From a virus: 20,178 bases of DNA. Both the position numbers and the translations under genes were made by a program. The stretch covers positions 1 through 20,178 of the IMG/VR virus record IMGVR_UViG_3300020450_000128. The stretch is one strand, 5' to 3'. Positions within the stretch are counted from its first letter, which is position 1; each line of letters opens with the position of its first letter. The notes beneath the pieces are model-generated. The model saw only the letters and a program-made list of their open reading frames with translations. It did not search any database and had not been told where the DNA came from. Of this stretch, positions 13,974 to 20,178 are shown one piece after another.

Positions 13974-14818
13974 TGGCAATTAATTTATTTGCAGGAGGAT
14001 CTAATCTAGCAAACCTTTTAGCAAAGGTAAAGATAAGATACCCTAGAAACTATGTTCAATCAACATCTGCAGGGCATATGTTTGAGATGAACAATACGAA
14101 GGAAGGTGAATACATACGTTTACTCAATGCTAATGGTAATTTTCTCAATCTGGATGAGAAAAATAATAATTCTCTAGTTTCGTATAATGATACATATATT
14201 CTATCAGACCACAATCTTGTCATAAGAATCGGCAAGGATGTGAAGAATGACAGAATGGCACTACATGTCGTCGGTGACGTCAACATATATGTTGAAGGTG
14301 ACATGCACAGCGAGGTTGAAGGTGATAGATTTGACAGAGTAAATGGCAACTACCAGATGCAAGTCGGTGGTGTGTGCACTATTCAGTCAGATGAGAACTT
14401 AGCGATACAAGCTAAGAATGAAATGAAATTAGAATCCAATGCCTACACAAACAAGACAACGTTCTTGGAAAATGATTTGAGTGAAGGCGGTTCTGTAAAG
14501 GAGAACGTAAAAGGTAATTATGAAATCAAGATACAAAAAAGAGCATCTACATTCTCCGTCAGTAGTGATGGTGATGTTCGTATGAGGGCAGACGGATGCC
14601 GATACGAAAAGGTGGGTGGCAACTATCTTACACAAGTAAGTGGTAAAGTCAAAACACAGGTAGATGGTGAATCTAAATCATGTATTGATGGGGGTGCGTT
14701 CGATGGAATGATCTCATCACCTGATAGTAATGCTTACAAATTAAATGTTACAGGTAACATCAAAGGAGATGCTACAGGAAACATCGACCTAGATGCTTCT
14801 AACATATACTTGAATTGA
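13973..14818 (+). CDS. Beta-helical tail spike / needle protein (gp5 C-terminal-like)
   Basis: The 281-residue product resembles the needle part of gp5 and VgrG proteins. Repeating short strands of the type VxGxxxxxVxG run through residues about 98-135 (LHVVGDVNIYVEGDMHSEVEGDRFDRVNGN) and again near 205-235 (RYEKVGGNYLTQVSGKVKTQVDGES). The last part (LNVTGNIKGDATGNIDLDASNIYLN) continues the ladder. Such repeats fold as a triangular intertwined beta-helix that pierces the outer membrane. The N-terminus (MAINLFAGGSNLANLLAK) may be the attachment segment. It overlaps the OB-domain gene by TAATG, so the gp5 needle is apparently supplied as a separate polypeptide. No metal-binding tip motif such as HxH is obvious. 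Confidence 0.68.
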   Translation: MAINLFAGGSNLANLLAKVKIRYPRNYVQSTSAGHMFEMNNTKEGEYIRLLNANGNFLNLDEKNNNSLVSYNDTYILSDHNLVIRIGKDVKNDRMALHVVGDVNIYVEGDMHSEVEGDRFDRVNGNYQMQVGGVCTIQSDENLAIQAKNEMKLESNAYTNKTTFLENDLSEGGSVKENVKGNYEIKIQKRASTFSVSSDGDVRMRADGCRYEKVGGNYLTQVSGKVKTQVDGESKSCIDGGAFDGMISSPDSNAYKLNVTGNIKGDATGNIDLDASNIYLN

Positions 14819-14839
14819 TAGCAGAATTTACTTAAACAC

Positions 14840-15067
14840 ATGACACAACACCATATGTCAGTAACTATGCAGGAAGCAAAGTTTCTTAAAAGCATTCTTG
14901 CAAAGCATTTAAACGATCACATAGAAGATCTGGTAAGAGAAGATAAGACAGAGCATGCGATGAAGCACATGCAAGAAAACAGACAGGCAGGATTAGACCT
15001 TATAAGTAAGGTTGAGGATACAATCAGGAGAGCAAGTAGAGCAGGTAATTCTACCTACTTTACATAG
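14840..15067 (+). CDS. Small hypothetical helical protein (75 aa)
   Basis: The product is predicted to be almost entirely helical: FLKSILAKHLNDHIEDLVRED (about 15-35), then EHAMKHMQENRQAGLDLISKVEDTIRRA (about 39-66), ending NSTYFT. I recognise no family. The start is uncertain: ATG 14840, 14855 and 14867 are all in frame and none has a clear ribosome site, although the helix begins after the third. It stands 21 bases after the spike gene and so probably belongs to the end of the hub transcript. Its stop lies within the spacer of a possible promoter for the next genes. Confidence 0.6.
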   Translation: MTQHHMSVTMQEAKFLKSILAKHLNDHIEDLVREDKTEHAMKHMQENRQAGLDLISKVEDTIRRASRAGNSTYFT

Positions 15068-15087
15068 TTTAGTTCGTGTGCTACAAT
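15059..15087 (+). promoter_or_regulatory. Candidate sigma70-type promoter ahead of the accessory cassette
   Basis: TTTACA (15059-15064), a 17-base spacer and TACAAT (15082-15087) each differ by one base from the consensus boxes. Initiation near 15094 would leave only about ten bases before ATG 15104 and would cut into the AGGAG ribosome site (15091-15095), which argues against normal use for the first gene. It could still serve the genes downstream of it. Confidence 0.35.
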
Positions 15088-15103
15088 ATTAGGAGTCGCA
15101 CTG

Positions 15104-15289
15104 ATGCCATTGTTTTACAACGAAGAAGAACACTTAGAGAAAGTCATAGTTGACATTCCTAGAAGATCCTTTACACTAATAAGTGATAGCGGTGACACAA
15201 AACTCATTGAATGTAACGCAGAACAATTCATGAGAGTTCTTGATGTCGTCCGTAACATGCTAACAACTGAAGAAGTAACTTACGTCTAA
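15104..15289 (+). CDS. Small hypothetical protein (61 aa)
   Basis: The product has a beta-strand-rich first half ([27 protein letters not shown]) and a helical second half ([19 protein letters not shown]). It is acidic overall with a single Cys. I do not recognise a family. It has one of the best ribosome sites in the window (AGGAG, 8 bases before ATG), and its TAA shares a base with the ATG of the acyl carrier protein gene (TAATG). It is therefore likely co-translated with the accessory cassette. Nothing in its sequence identifies a catalytic role. Confidence 0.7.
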   Translation: MPLFYNEEEHLEKVIVDIPRRSFTLISDSGDTKLIECNAEQFMRVLDVVRNMLTTEEVTYV

Positions 15290-15792
15290 TGTCTTATAAC
15301 AAAACTTACAGTGAAATTAAAGAGATACTAAGAGACTCTAAGAAGATCACTAAACCTATCATGCTCAAGATAGCACAACTTGCTATTAAGGAAACTCTAG
15401 GAGATAGAGTTGAGTATGACAATATCCAATGGGACAGTAAATTTATTGACCTAGAAGCAGACAGTCTGGACATGGTAGAATTAGTCATGTTCTTAGAAGA
15501 ATGTTTTGGTATTGAGATTCCTGACGAAGAAGCAGGAAATATAGTCACAGTTGGTGACGCTTGTGAAACAATCAAGAAGTGCAAAGCAAATAAAGGTAAA
15601 AAGAAAACAGTCAATGCTGCTAAGTACAAGAGTAAGCAAACTCCAGTTCCACATCCTGAGAGTCCTATGATGGCAAAACCACCAGGTCAATACATTGGAA
15701 CAAACCTTGCAAGCAAAGACACACAAGAAGCATTAGAAAGATTACATGATGACATCAGAGATGCAGATGGAGATACTCCCAAACTTTCTTAA
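15289..15792 (+). CDS. Acyl carrier protein with a long C-terminal extension
   Basis: Residues about 24-98 form an acyl carrier protein domain. [28 protein letters not shown] (55-82) is nearly the bacterial AcpP consensus, with Ser59 in the DSL motif where 4'-phosphopantetheine is attached, and the following [12 protein letters not shown] matches helix 4. Such proteins carry acyl chains as thioesters for fatty-acid or related synthesis. Free-standing bacterial versions have about 80 residues. This one has an extra N-terminal helix and a 68-residue tail made of a Lys-rich stretch ([15 protein letters not shown]), a Pro-rich linker ([13 protein letters not shown]) and a final acidic helix ([15 protein letters not shown]). 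It overlaps the oxygenase gene by 26 bases. A holo-ACP synthase is not in the window, so a host enzyme would have to modify it. Its partner and product are unknown. Confidence 0.88.
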   Translation: MSYNKTYSEIKEILRDSKKITKPIMLKIAQLAIKETLGDRVEYDNIQWDSKFIDLEADSLDMVELVMFLEECFGIEIPDEEAGNIVTVGDACETIKKCKANKGKKKTVNAAKYKSKQTPVPHPESPMMAKPPGQYIGTNLASKDTQEALERLHDDIRDADGDTPKLS

Positions 15793-16252
15793 AGATGGTA
15801 CGTTCAACGAACTAAGATCGTATATAACTGACTGTAATTTTCCATGGCATTATCCTCAGTCACCTGGTGAACCTGAGCAGTATTGTAGTATCCTTTACTT
15901 TGACCATGCGTTTAATAAAAGCATCAATCCTAAAATGATGAGAGTGTTACAAACTCTATGTCAACAATATCTTGGTGCTATCGCTATATTAAAGATAAAG
16001 GTAAATGCTACTCCTAGAAATGCACCAGAGCAGATATGGCATACTGATTGGCAAATACGCACACCAAGTAAAACGTGTGTGTTATACTTAAACTCTAACA
16101 ATGGTTATACTGAGTTTAAAGATACAGGAACTAAGGTTGTAAGTGAAGCAAACACTGCTGTAATATTCAACACTAACTTAGAACATAGAGGTGTACCACA
16201 AACTGACATTGATCGTCGTTTATTAATGAACATAACATACTTTGAGAGATAA
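15767..16252 (+). CDS. 2-Oxoglutarate/Fe(II)-dependent oxygenase superfamily protein
   Basis: The 161-residue product has the facial-triad signature: His92-Thr-Asp94 (IWHTDWQ), then strands [15 protein letters not shown] and AVIFNTN, distal His140 (LEHRGVPQ) and Arg150/151 as likely 2-oxoglutarate carboxylate ligand. The enzyme would couple decarboxylation of 2-oxoglutarate to hydroxylation of an unknown substrate. The domain is small, as in phage prolyl-hydroxylase-like proteins, and lacks added substrate domains. I chose ATG 15767 (MEILPNFL); ATGs at 15746, 15749 and 15761 are alternatives that would lengthen the overlap with the ACP gene. It ends in a TAATG overlap with cpeT. Being nested between a carrier-protein gene and a bilin lyase gene, it may act on a carrier-bound or pigment-related substrate, but this is inference. 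Confidence 0.8.
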   Translation: MEILPNFLKDGTFNELRSYITDCNFPWHYPQSPGEPEQYCSILYFDHAFNKSINPKMMRVLQTLCQQYLGAIAILKIKVNATPRNAPEQIWHTDWQIRTPSKTCVLYLNSNNGYTEFKDTGTKVVSEANTAVIFNTNLEHRGVPQTDIDRRLLMNITYFER

Positions 16253-16677
16253 TGCTAAAAACTTTTAACGAATGGTTTGAGGGTGAGTTTGACAACTGGA
16301 CACAGGCAGCATCAAATCCTACAAAATGGGCACATATAATAGTAAAGCATGAGAAAATAGGTAGTTCTAGATTCCACACATCCTCTCGTTATAGTTACAT
16401 GGATAAACCATATCGTGAGCAAGAGGTAGAGGTAACAGAACCACACGTCCTCGGTGCAAATGTTCCTATTATAATAGTAAAAAATCCTGCATGTGATATG
16501 GTGTTTTCATTTATTGAAGGTGGTAACTATTGGGAAGGTGTATCAGAACCAGAGTGTACATATAAAGGTAAATCATTAGAGAGTCAGGCAAGATTATATC
16601 ACAATGAGTATCACACGTGGGATAAAGGATATTGGCAAGGTGCGGAAGGATTCTTTACCTTCAAAAAGAAAGTATAA
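16252..16677 (+). CDS. cpeT: CpeT/CpcT-type phycobiliprotein lyase
   Basis: T-type lyases bind phycoerythrobilin and assist its attachment to a cysteine of phycoerythrin beta subunits; cyanophage versions can bind bilin. The 141-residue product shows the family pattern: FNEWFEGEFDNWTQA (5-19, the conserved GxFDNxxQA), WAHIIVKH (26-33), YMDKPYREQEVEV (49-61) and a C-terminal barrel with PECTYKGKS (100-108, Cys102), YHTWDKGYW (120-128) and GAEGFFTFKK (130-139). It is shorter than host CpeT (about 200 residues), mainly through reduced loops in the middle, as I would expect for phage forms. The start overlaps the oxygenase stop (TAATG). A perfect late promoter box covers its stop codon, so a new late transcript begins after it. 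Confidence 0.85.
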   Translation: MLKTFNEWFEGEFDNWTQAASNPTKWAHIIVKHEKIGSSRFHTSSRYSYMDKPYREQEVEVTEPHVLGANVPIIIVKNPACDMVFSFIEGGNYWEGVSEPECTYKGKSLESQARLYHNEYHTWDKGYWQGAEGFFTFKKKV

Positions 16678-16680
16678 ATA
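16673..16680 (+). promoter_or_regulatory. Late promoter box TATAAATA before the fibre genes
   Basis: The box is an exact T4 late consensus. It overlaps the cpeT stop codon and would initiate near 16686, leaving a leader of about 23 bases before the GTG at 16709. The geometry matches the TATAAATA at 4714-4721, which leaves about 20 bases before its gene. Confidence 0.78.
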
Positions 16681-16708
16681 GACTTGATAGTATTACTGTA
16701 AGCATGTA

Positions 16709-18322
16709 GTGGCAACTCGTAAGATATCTGACCTTACATTATTAGGAGCAGGACAAGTATCAAGTTCCGATACCCTGCTGTTACTAGATAACTCAGACCC
16801 AACCGATCAAAATAAAAGATCAGCAGTAGGAAGTATTTTTACTGCAGTCCCATCTGGAACATTTACAGCACCTGGCGTTCGCTTTGAGGGCAAAACTGCT
16901 ACTGGTGTGTTTTCCGAAACACAGGGACAGGTTGGTCTTGCAATGGGAAATGCTAGACTCAACTTACAAAAAGTCGGAACGACTCTTAATATACAAGCAA
17001 GAGACGATGCTGACACTAACCTAGACTTTACTATATCCGCACAGGGAACAGGTAAAATACGTCTAGGTTCTATTTTGGCGATTAGTGATCTTAACTTTAT
17101 CGTACCTAACTCTATTGATGAGACAAAGGTAGCAAAGTTTAGTTCAGCAAACTTAGTGTCTGGTTTGCAAAACGTGTATTCGTTCCCATCTAACGAGGGA
17201 TTGACTAATACGACTGACGAACTAGCAACACTCAAGGCAACACAAACTTTTGAGAACAAAACTATTGTATCTCCAATTTTTACTGGAACTCTATCAATAG
17301 AAAGTTTTTCTTCCACAGGTGACGCCACTATAGGTAATGAAGCATCAGATAGTTTGACTGTCAACGCTGCAGCAACATTCGCTGCATCAACAACATTCGC
17401 TAACACATTGCTTATCAATCAAGGTGCAACTATTTCTGGTGATGTAGTGTTAAGCACTGGTAATCTTGACATGGCTGATGACAAGATTATCAAAATTGGA
17501 GATAATGATGACTTACAGATATCGCATGGAACTGCTGAAAGTTTAATTGTCGATACTAGAGCAACAGGTTCTACTTTAAAAATTGGTGCTGATAGTCTTA
17601 TTCTTCAGAACAAAGATGGAAATGAACCATTTGTTGAATGCACTGACAATGGTTCAGTAAAAATCTACCACGATTTTACTCCTAGGTTAGAGACAAGTGC
17701 AACAGGAATCAACATTGGAGGTGCCATAGATGCTGTCACATCTATCACTGGCAGTGGCGACATCGCTATCGCTACTGATAAGTTTACTCTGGATTCTACT
17801 ACTGGTAACGCAGTATTCGGGGGTAACATAGTAAATGGCGGTAATATTACCGCTGCAACAGGAACCGACTTCCAGTTTGGTTCCCAACTTGACCCTACTA
17901 AGGTAGGTATTGGTAGACCCGCAACGACATATAACTTAGAAGTTGAGGGGTCTATATATTCTACAGGCTCTACTATTATTGCAGGAAATGGATCTGCGGG
18001 TAAGTTCATCCTACAAAAGGGTGCTGCTGCTATCAGTCTTAATTTCACCAATAATTTAGGAACTGACGAGGCAGTCATAGATGGATCTGGTAGATTCGGT
18101 CTAGGCAAGTCTCCACAATATAAATTAGATGTTTCTGGCGACAGTTGGATAGATGGTGACATAACTATCAACACAACTAACCCAACAAATAATACAGGTG
18201 GTAAAATATCTGCCAGAGAACTTGTTCTCACAGATCCATCCACAGGTGCAACAACAACACTAAACGCAATAAGCGGTGGTGGAGGTCTTTCACGAGGCAA
18301 AGTTTACTTTTTAGCTAATTAA
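16709..18322 (+). CDS. Virion structural / tail fibre-like protein (537 aa)
   Basis: The N-terminus MATRKISDLTLLGAGQVSSSDTLLLLDNS is a virion-anchoring segment I recall from many cyanomyovirus structural proteins. The rest is beta-rich and low in charge, with repeated strands of the type found in trimeric fibres (SSTGDATIGNEA, ATFAASTTFANTLL, GGNIVNGGNITAA). Two VGIG/LDV-G units, at residues about 398-415 (VGIGRPATTYNLEVEG) and 463-478 (FGLGKSPQYKLDVSG), are characteristic of long fibre shafts near S74-type chaperone domains, although no chaperone domain with catalytic Ser/Lys is present. The C-terminus ends in a Gly-rich GGGGLSRGKVYFLAN. The start is GTG 16709, supported by the late promoter and by homologous-looking N-termini. 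Confidence 0.72.
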   Translation: MATRKISDLTLLGAGQVSSSDTLLLLDNSDPTDQNKRSAVGSIFTAVPSGTFTAPGVRFEGKTATGVFSETQGQVGLAMGNARLNLQKVGTTLNIQARDDADTNLDFTISAQGTGKIRLGSILAISDLNFIVPNSIDETKVAKFSSANLVSGLQNVYSFPSNEGLTNTTDELATLKATQTFENKTIVSPIFTGTLSIESFSSTGDATIGNEASDSLTVNAAATFAASTTFANTLLINQGATISGDVVLSTGNLDMADDKIIKIGDNDDLQISHGTAESLIVDTRATGSTLKIGADSLILQNKDGNEPFVECTDNGSVKIYHDFTPRLETSATGINIGGAIDAVTSITGSGDIAIATDKFTLDSTTGNAVFGGNIVNGGNITAATGTDFQFGSQLDPTKVGIGRPATTYNLEVEGSIYSTGSTIIAGNGSAGKFILQKGAAAISLNFTNNLGTDEAVIDGSGRFGLGKSPQYKLDVSGDSWIDGDITINTTNPTNNTGGKISARELVLTDPSTGATTTLNAISGGGGLSRGKVYFLAN

Positions 18323-18328
18323 TCAATC

Positions 18329-19342
18329 ATGGCGGTAAAACAGAATGGAGTTCTAGCAACCTTTACTCCTACAGTATCAGATTATACAAACAATACGGTT
18401 GCTGCAAACAGTAACGCAATAGCAACTAATGGTTGGTGCATGTATACATGTCCAGAAGCTACCTTAGTGAGTGCTAAATTAGTTGTTGCAAATAATACAG
18501 GTGGTAATGCAAATATAGATGTCGGTATAGTAGAACAAACGGATGTCATACAACTCGATGCACTAGCATCACAACCGAGCACACCAAATAACTATGGTGC
18601 ATTTTTATTTCCGTCAGGAACTGCAACCAGTTACACATCATCTATTGTACTAGAGTATGGAAACGAGTCTGGAACATTTGCTGTAGGAGAAACTTTAAGT
18701 TGGACTAACTCTAACAGATCCCCTGCTGCACAGACTGCAATAATTCATTACTCAGATACAGTAAATAAAAAATTGTGGTTAAGAAATATGACTCACCCAC
18801 TAGGGTTAGATGTACCTGGCGACACAAACTTTACATCTAGCGGTGGTGGAACATGTTCTGCAGGACCTTCATACGCAGGAACTGGTGGAACTGACGGTCA
18901 CTCTGGTGTCGTTAGATTCTATGACTCATTACAAGGAACATTATTCCTACAAAACTATGAGTTTAGAAATAATTTAGATTATGTTCACCTATATGCGAAC
19001 GATGCCAATGAGGTTCGTGAGCAAAGTAACAACAATCTTAACAGATCTAATGGTAGGATCTGGAGACCAGTTGGTACTACAGTAACCAGATATGCTGCTG
19101 CAGGAAATACTACACCAGCTACGGAGTTTATATCTGGAAATGGTATAGAATGTTTAATATCTGGCGTATCACAATGTGCTGACTACCAGTATATCGCAAG
19201 AAATAAACAGGTCACAAACTCCGACATTTTTGAATTGAATGGGTTGGTCTTAGGATCATATCAATCTATTTTCGTTAGTTCTTCCGCTGCTGTTTCATTC
19301 TCTCTAATCGGATTTGAAGAAACTGCTGAAACACTATCATAA
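18329..19342 (+). CDS. Putative cyanophage virion protein (337 aa)
   Basis: This is a beta-rich, Asn/Thr/Gly-rich protein. It begins MAVKQNGVLATFTPTVSDYTNN and has an early WCMYTCPEATLVSAKLVVANN (about 36-56). LEYGNESGTFAVGETLSW (about 111-128) is a phrase I associate with phage adhesive proteins. There are further Cys in GGGTCSAGP (about 171-179) and in the C-terminal part (ECLISGVSQCAD), and a final strand SAAVSFSLIGFEE. I cannot name the family. It lies 6 bases after the fibre gene and 11 bases before the next virion gene, all on one strand, so it is probably a fibre or baseplate decoration protein of the same late transcript. Confidence 0.65.
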   Translation: MAVKQNGVLATFTPTVSDYTNNTVAANSNAIATNGWCMYTCPEATLVSAKLVVANNTGGNANIDVGIVEQTDVIQLDALASQPSTPNNYGAFLFPSGTATSYTSSIVLEYGNESGTFAVGETLSWTNSNRSPAAQTAIIHYSDTVNKKLWLRNMTHPLGLDVPGDTNFTSSGGGTCSAGPSYAGTGGTDGHSGVVRFYDSLQGTLFLQNYEFRNNLDYVHLYANDANEVREQSNNNLNRSNGRIWRPVGTTVTRYAAAGNTTPATEFISGNGIECLISGVSQCADYQYIARNKQVTNSDIFELNGLVLGSYQSIFVSSSAAVSFSLIGFEETAETLS

Positions 19343-19353
19343 CCTTTTAAAAG

Positions 19354-20178
19354 ATGGCACTAACAAGACTTAAAAACGTCTTTACATCAAAAACTGGACG
19401 TTGCTTATATGTCAACTCTGATGACTTTGATGCATCTGACGCATTTGACAATAGAGGTAACTCACCAAACCGTCCTTTCAAGAGTTTGCAAAGGGCGTTA
19501 CTTGAAGCAGCAAGATTTTCGTACAAGAGTGGTCAGTTTAACGATACATTCGAGTCATTCAGTATAGTATTATATCCTGGCGATTACGTTATTGACAATA
19601 GACCTGGCACAAATACAGCAGGACAGGCATATATTCCTGCAGATATTACCGAGTTAAGTGCATCTAGTGACATGACACTAGTAGATGACAGTGGTAATAT
19701 AAATCCAAACAATATTTTATACAGATTTAATTCAGTAGAAGGCGGTGTTATAGTTCCTAGAGGTACATCTATCGTAGGTATGGACTTACGTAAGACTAAG
19801 TTACGTCCTCTCTATGTTCCTGATCCAACAACAGCAGCAATTCCTGCTAGTGCAATCTTCCGTGTAACAGGTGGTTGCTATTTCTGGCAGTTTAGTTTCT
19901 TTGATGGTATATCATCAGGTGTGTACAAAGATCCTGCACAACCAAGTGCATCATCACCACCAACATACTCACACCACAAACTTACATGTTTTGAGTATGC
20001 TGATGGCAAGAACATACAGAGCACAATAAATGGAACTGATGGTAACGCCTTATCAACTAATGATCTACAGTTATACTATCAGAAAGTAGCAAAGGCATGG
20101 GAAGATATTCCTGATAGCACAAGTGTTATATCTGCTGACGAACTACAGGCACGTGTAGAAGAGAACAGAATCGTAGGT
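19354..20178 (+). CDS. Large virion structural protein, N-terminal part (cut by window end)
   Basis: The frame from ATG 19354 stays open for 275 codons to the window edge. The N-terminus MALTRLKNVFTSKTGRCLYVNSDDFDASDAFDNRGNSPNRPFKSLQRALLEAARFS and the following FESFSIVLYPGDYVIDNRPG match a large structural protein that I recall as conserved in cyanomyoviruses. The NRGNSPNRPFKSLQRAL then VLYPGxYxxDN order resembles the start of right-handed beta-helix proteins, where the first coil is preceded by a PFKTIQxAL helix. Later segments (VPRGTSIVGMDLRKTKLRP, IFRVTGGCYFWQFSFFDG) continue the coils. It is likely a fibre or baseplate-periphery protein. The full length and any receptor-binding end lie outside the window. 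Confidence 0.78.
   Translation, partial: MALTRLKNVFTSKTGRCLYVNSDDFDASDAFDNRGNSPNRPFKSLQRALLEAARFSYKSGQFNDTFESFSIVLYPGDYVIDNRPGTNTAGQAYIPADITELSASSDMTLVDDSGNINPNNILYRFNSVEGGVIVPRGTSIVGMDLRKTKLRPLYVPDPTTAAIPASAIFRVTGGCYFWQFSFFDGISSGVYKDPAQPSASSPPTYSHHKLTCFEYADGKNIQSTINGTDGNALSTNDLQLYYQKVAKAWEDIPDSTSVISADELQARVEENRIVG

Noticed and set aside
15746-15766. Earlier ATGs (15746, 15749, 15761) for the oxygenase gene
   Set aside because: They add a polar MMTSEMQ stretch inside the ACP frame without a better ribosome site. ATG 15767 begins at MEILPNFL; the earlier starts remain possible.
1-20178. tRNA genes, CRISPR arrays, insertion sequences, integrase or attachment sites
   Set aside because: Looked for cloverleaf-like segments, regularly spaced repeats, terminal inverted repeats and transposase or integrase motifs; none was seen.

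Overview
The window is an A+T-rich, almost gap-free stretch of a T4-like (myovirus) cyanophage genome. It most resembles the Prochlorococcus/Synechococcus cyanomyoviruses related to P-SSM2. This rests on recognisable T4 core proteins (gp32, gp53, gp48, gp4, gp26, gp51-like, gp27-like and gp5-like), on cyanophage-type virion proteins, and on two phycobilin genes of the kind carried by cyanophages: a PebS-type bilin reductase and a CpeT-type lyase. No tRNA, CRISPR array, integrase or insertion sequence was seen.

Layout. Positions 1-153: the end of an unidentified gene, a 27-residue membrane microprotein and a strong intrinsic terminator. 185-1945 (+): a small coiled-coil protein, pebS, and gp32 with its own promoter and structured leader, closed by a UUCG-loop terminator at 1968-1992. 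1991-4713 (-): a four-gene morphogenesis operon read from the other strand (gp4, a gp2-like protein, gp48, gp53). A 34-bp divergent interval carries a late-promoter box on each strand. 4747-14818 (+): a tail/baseplate operon (tail-tube family protein, gp26, gp51, an M15-peptidase/tape-measure-like protein, a Lys-rich protein, a gp27-like hub, a gp5-like OB-fold protein, a beta-helical spike), most of it joined by ATGA or TAATG overlaps. 14840-16677 (+): a cassette of small accessory genes (two hypotheticals, an acyl carrier protein with a long tail, a 2-oxoglutarate/Fe(II) oxygenase, CpeT). 16673 to the end (+): a perfect TATAAATA late promoter followed by three large virion/fibre genes, the last cut by the window edge.

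How the genes may work together. PebS makes phycoerythrobilin from biliverdin, and CpeT-type proteins handle that bilin for attachment to phycobiliprotein, so the two accessory genes bracket one pathway. The baseplate genes would build the hub, inner wedge and puncturing needle. Here the functions that T4 combines in gp5 (OB hub, cell-wall hydrolase, beta-helix needle) appear on three different polypeptides. The least explained part is 15104-16677, where an acyl carrier protein with an intact phosphopantetheine serine overlaps a 2OG-Fe(II) oxygenase gene that in turn abuts cpeT. I regard this as the best candidate for an undescribed system. All functions come from reading the sequence and recalled family patterns; no database search was run.
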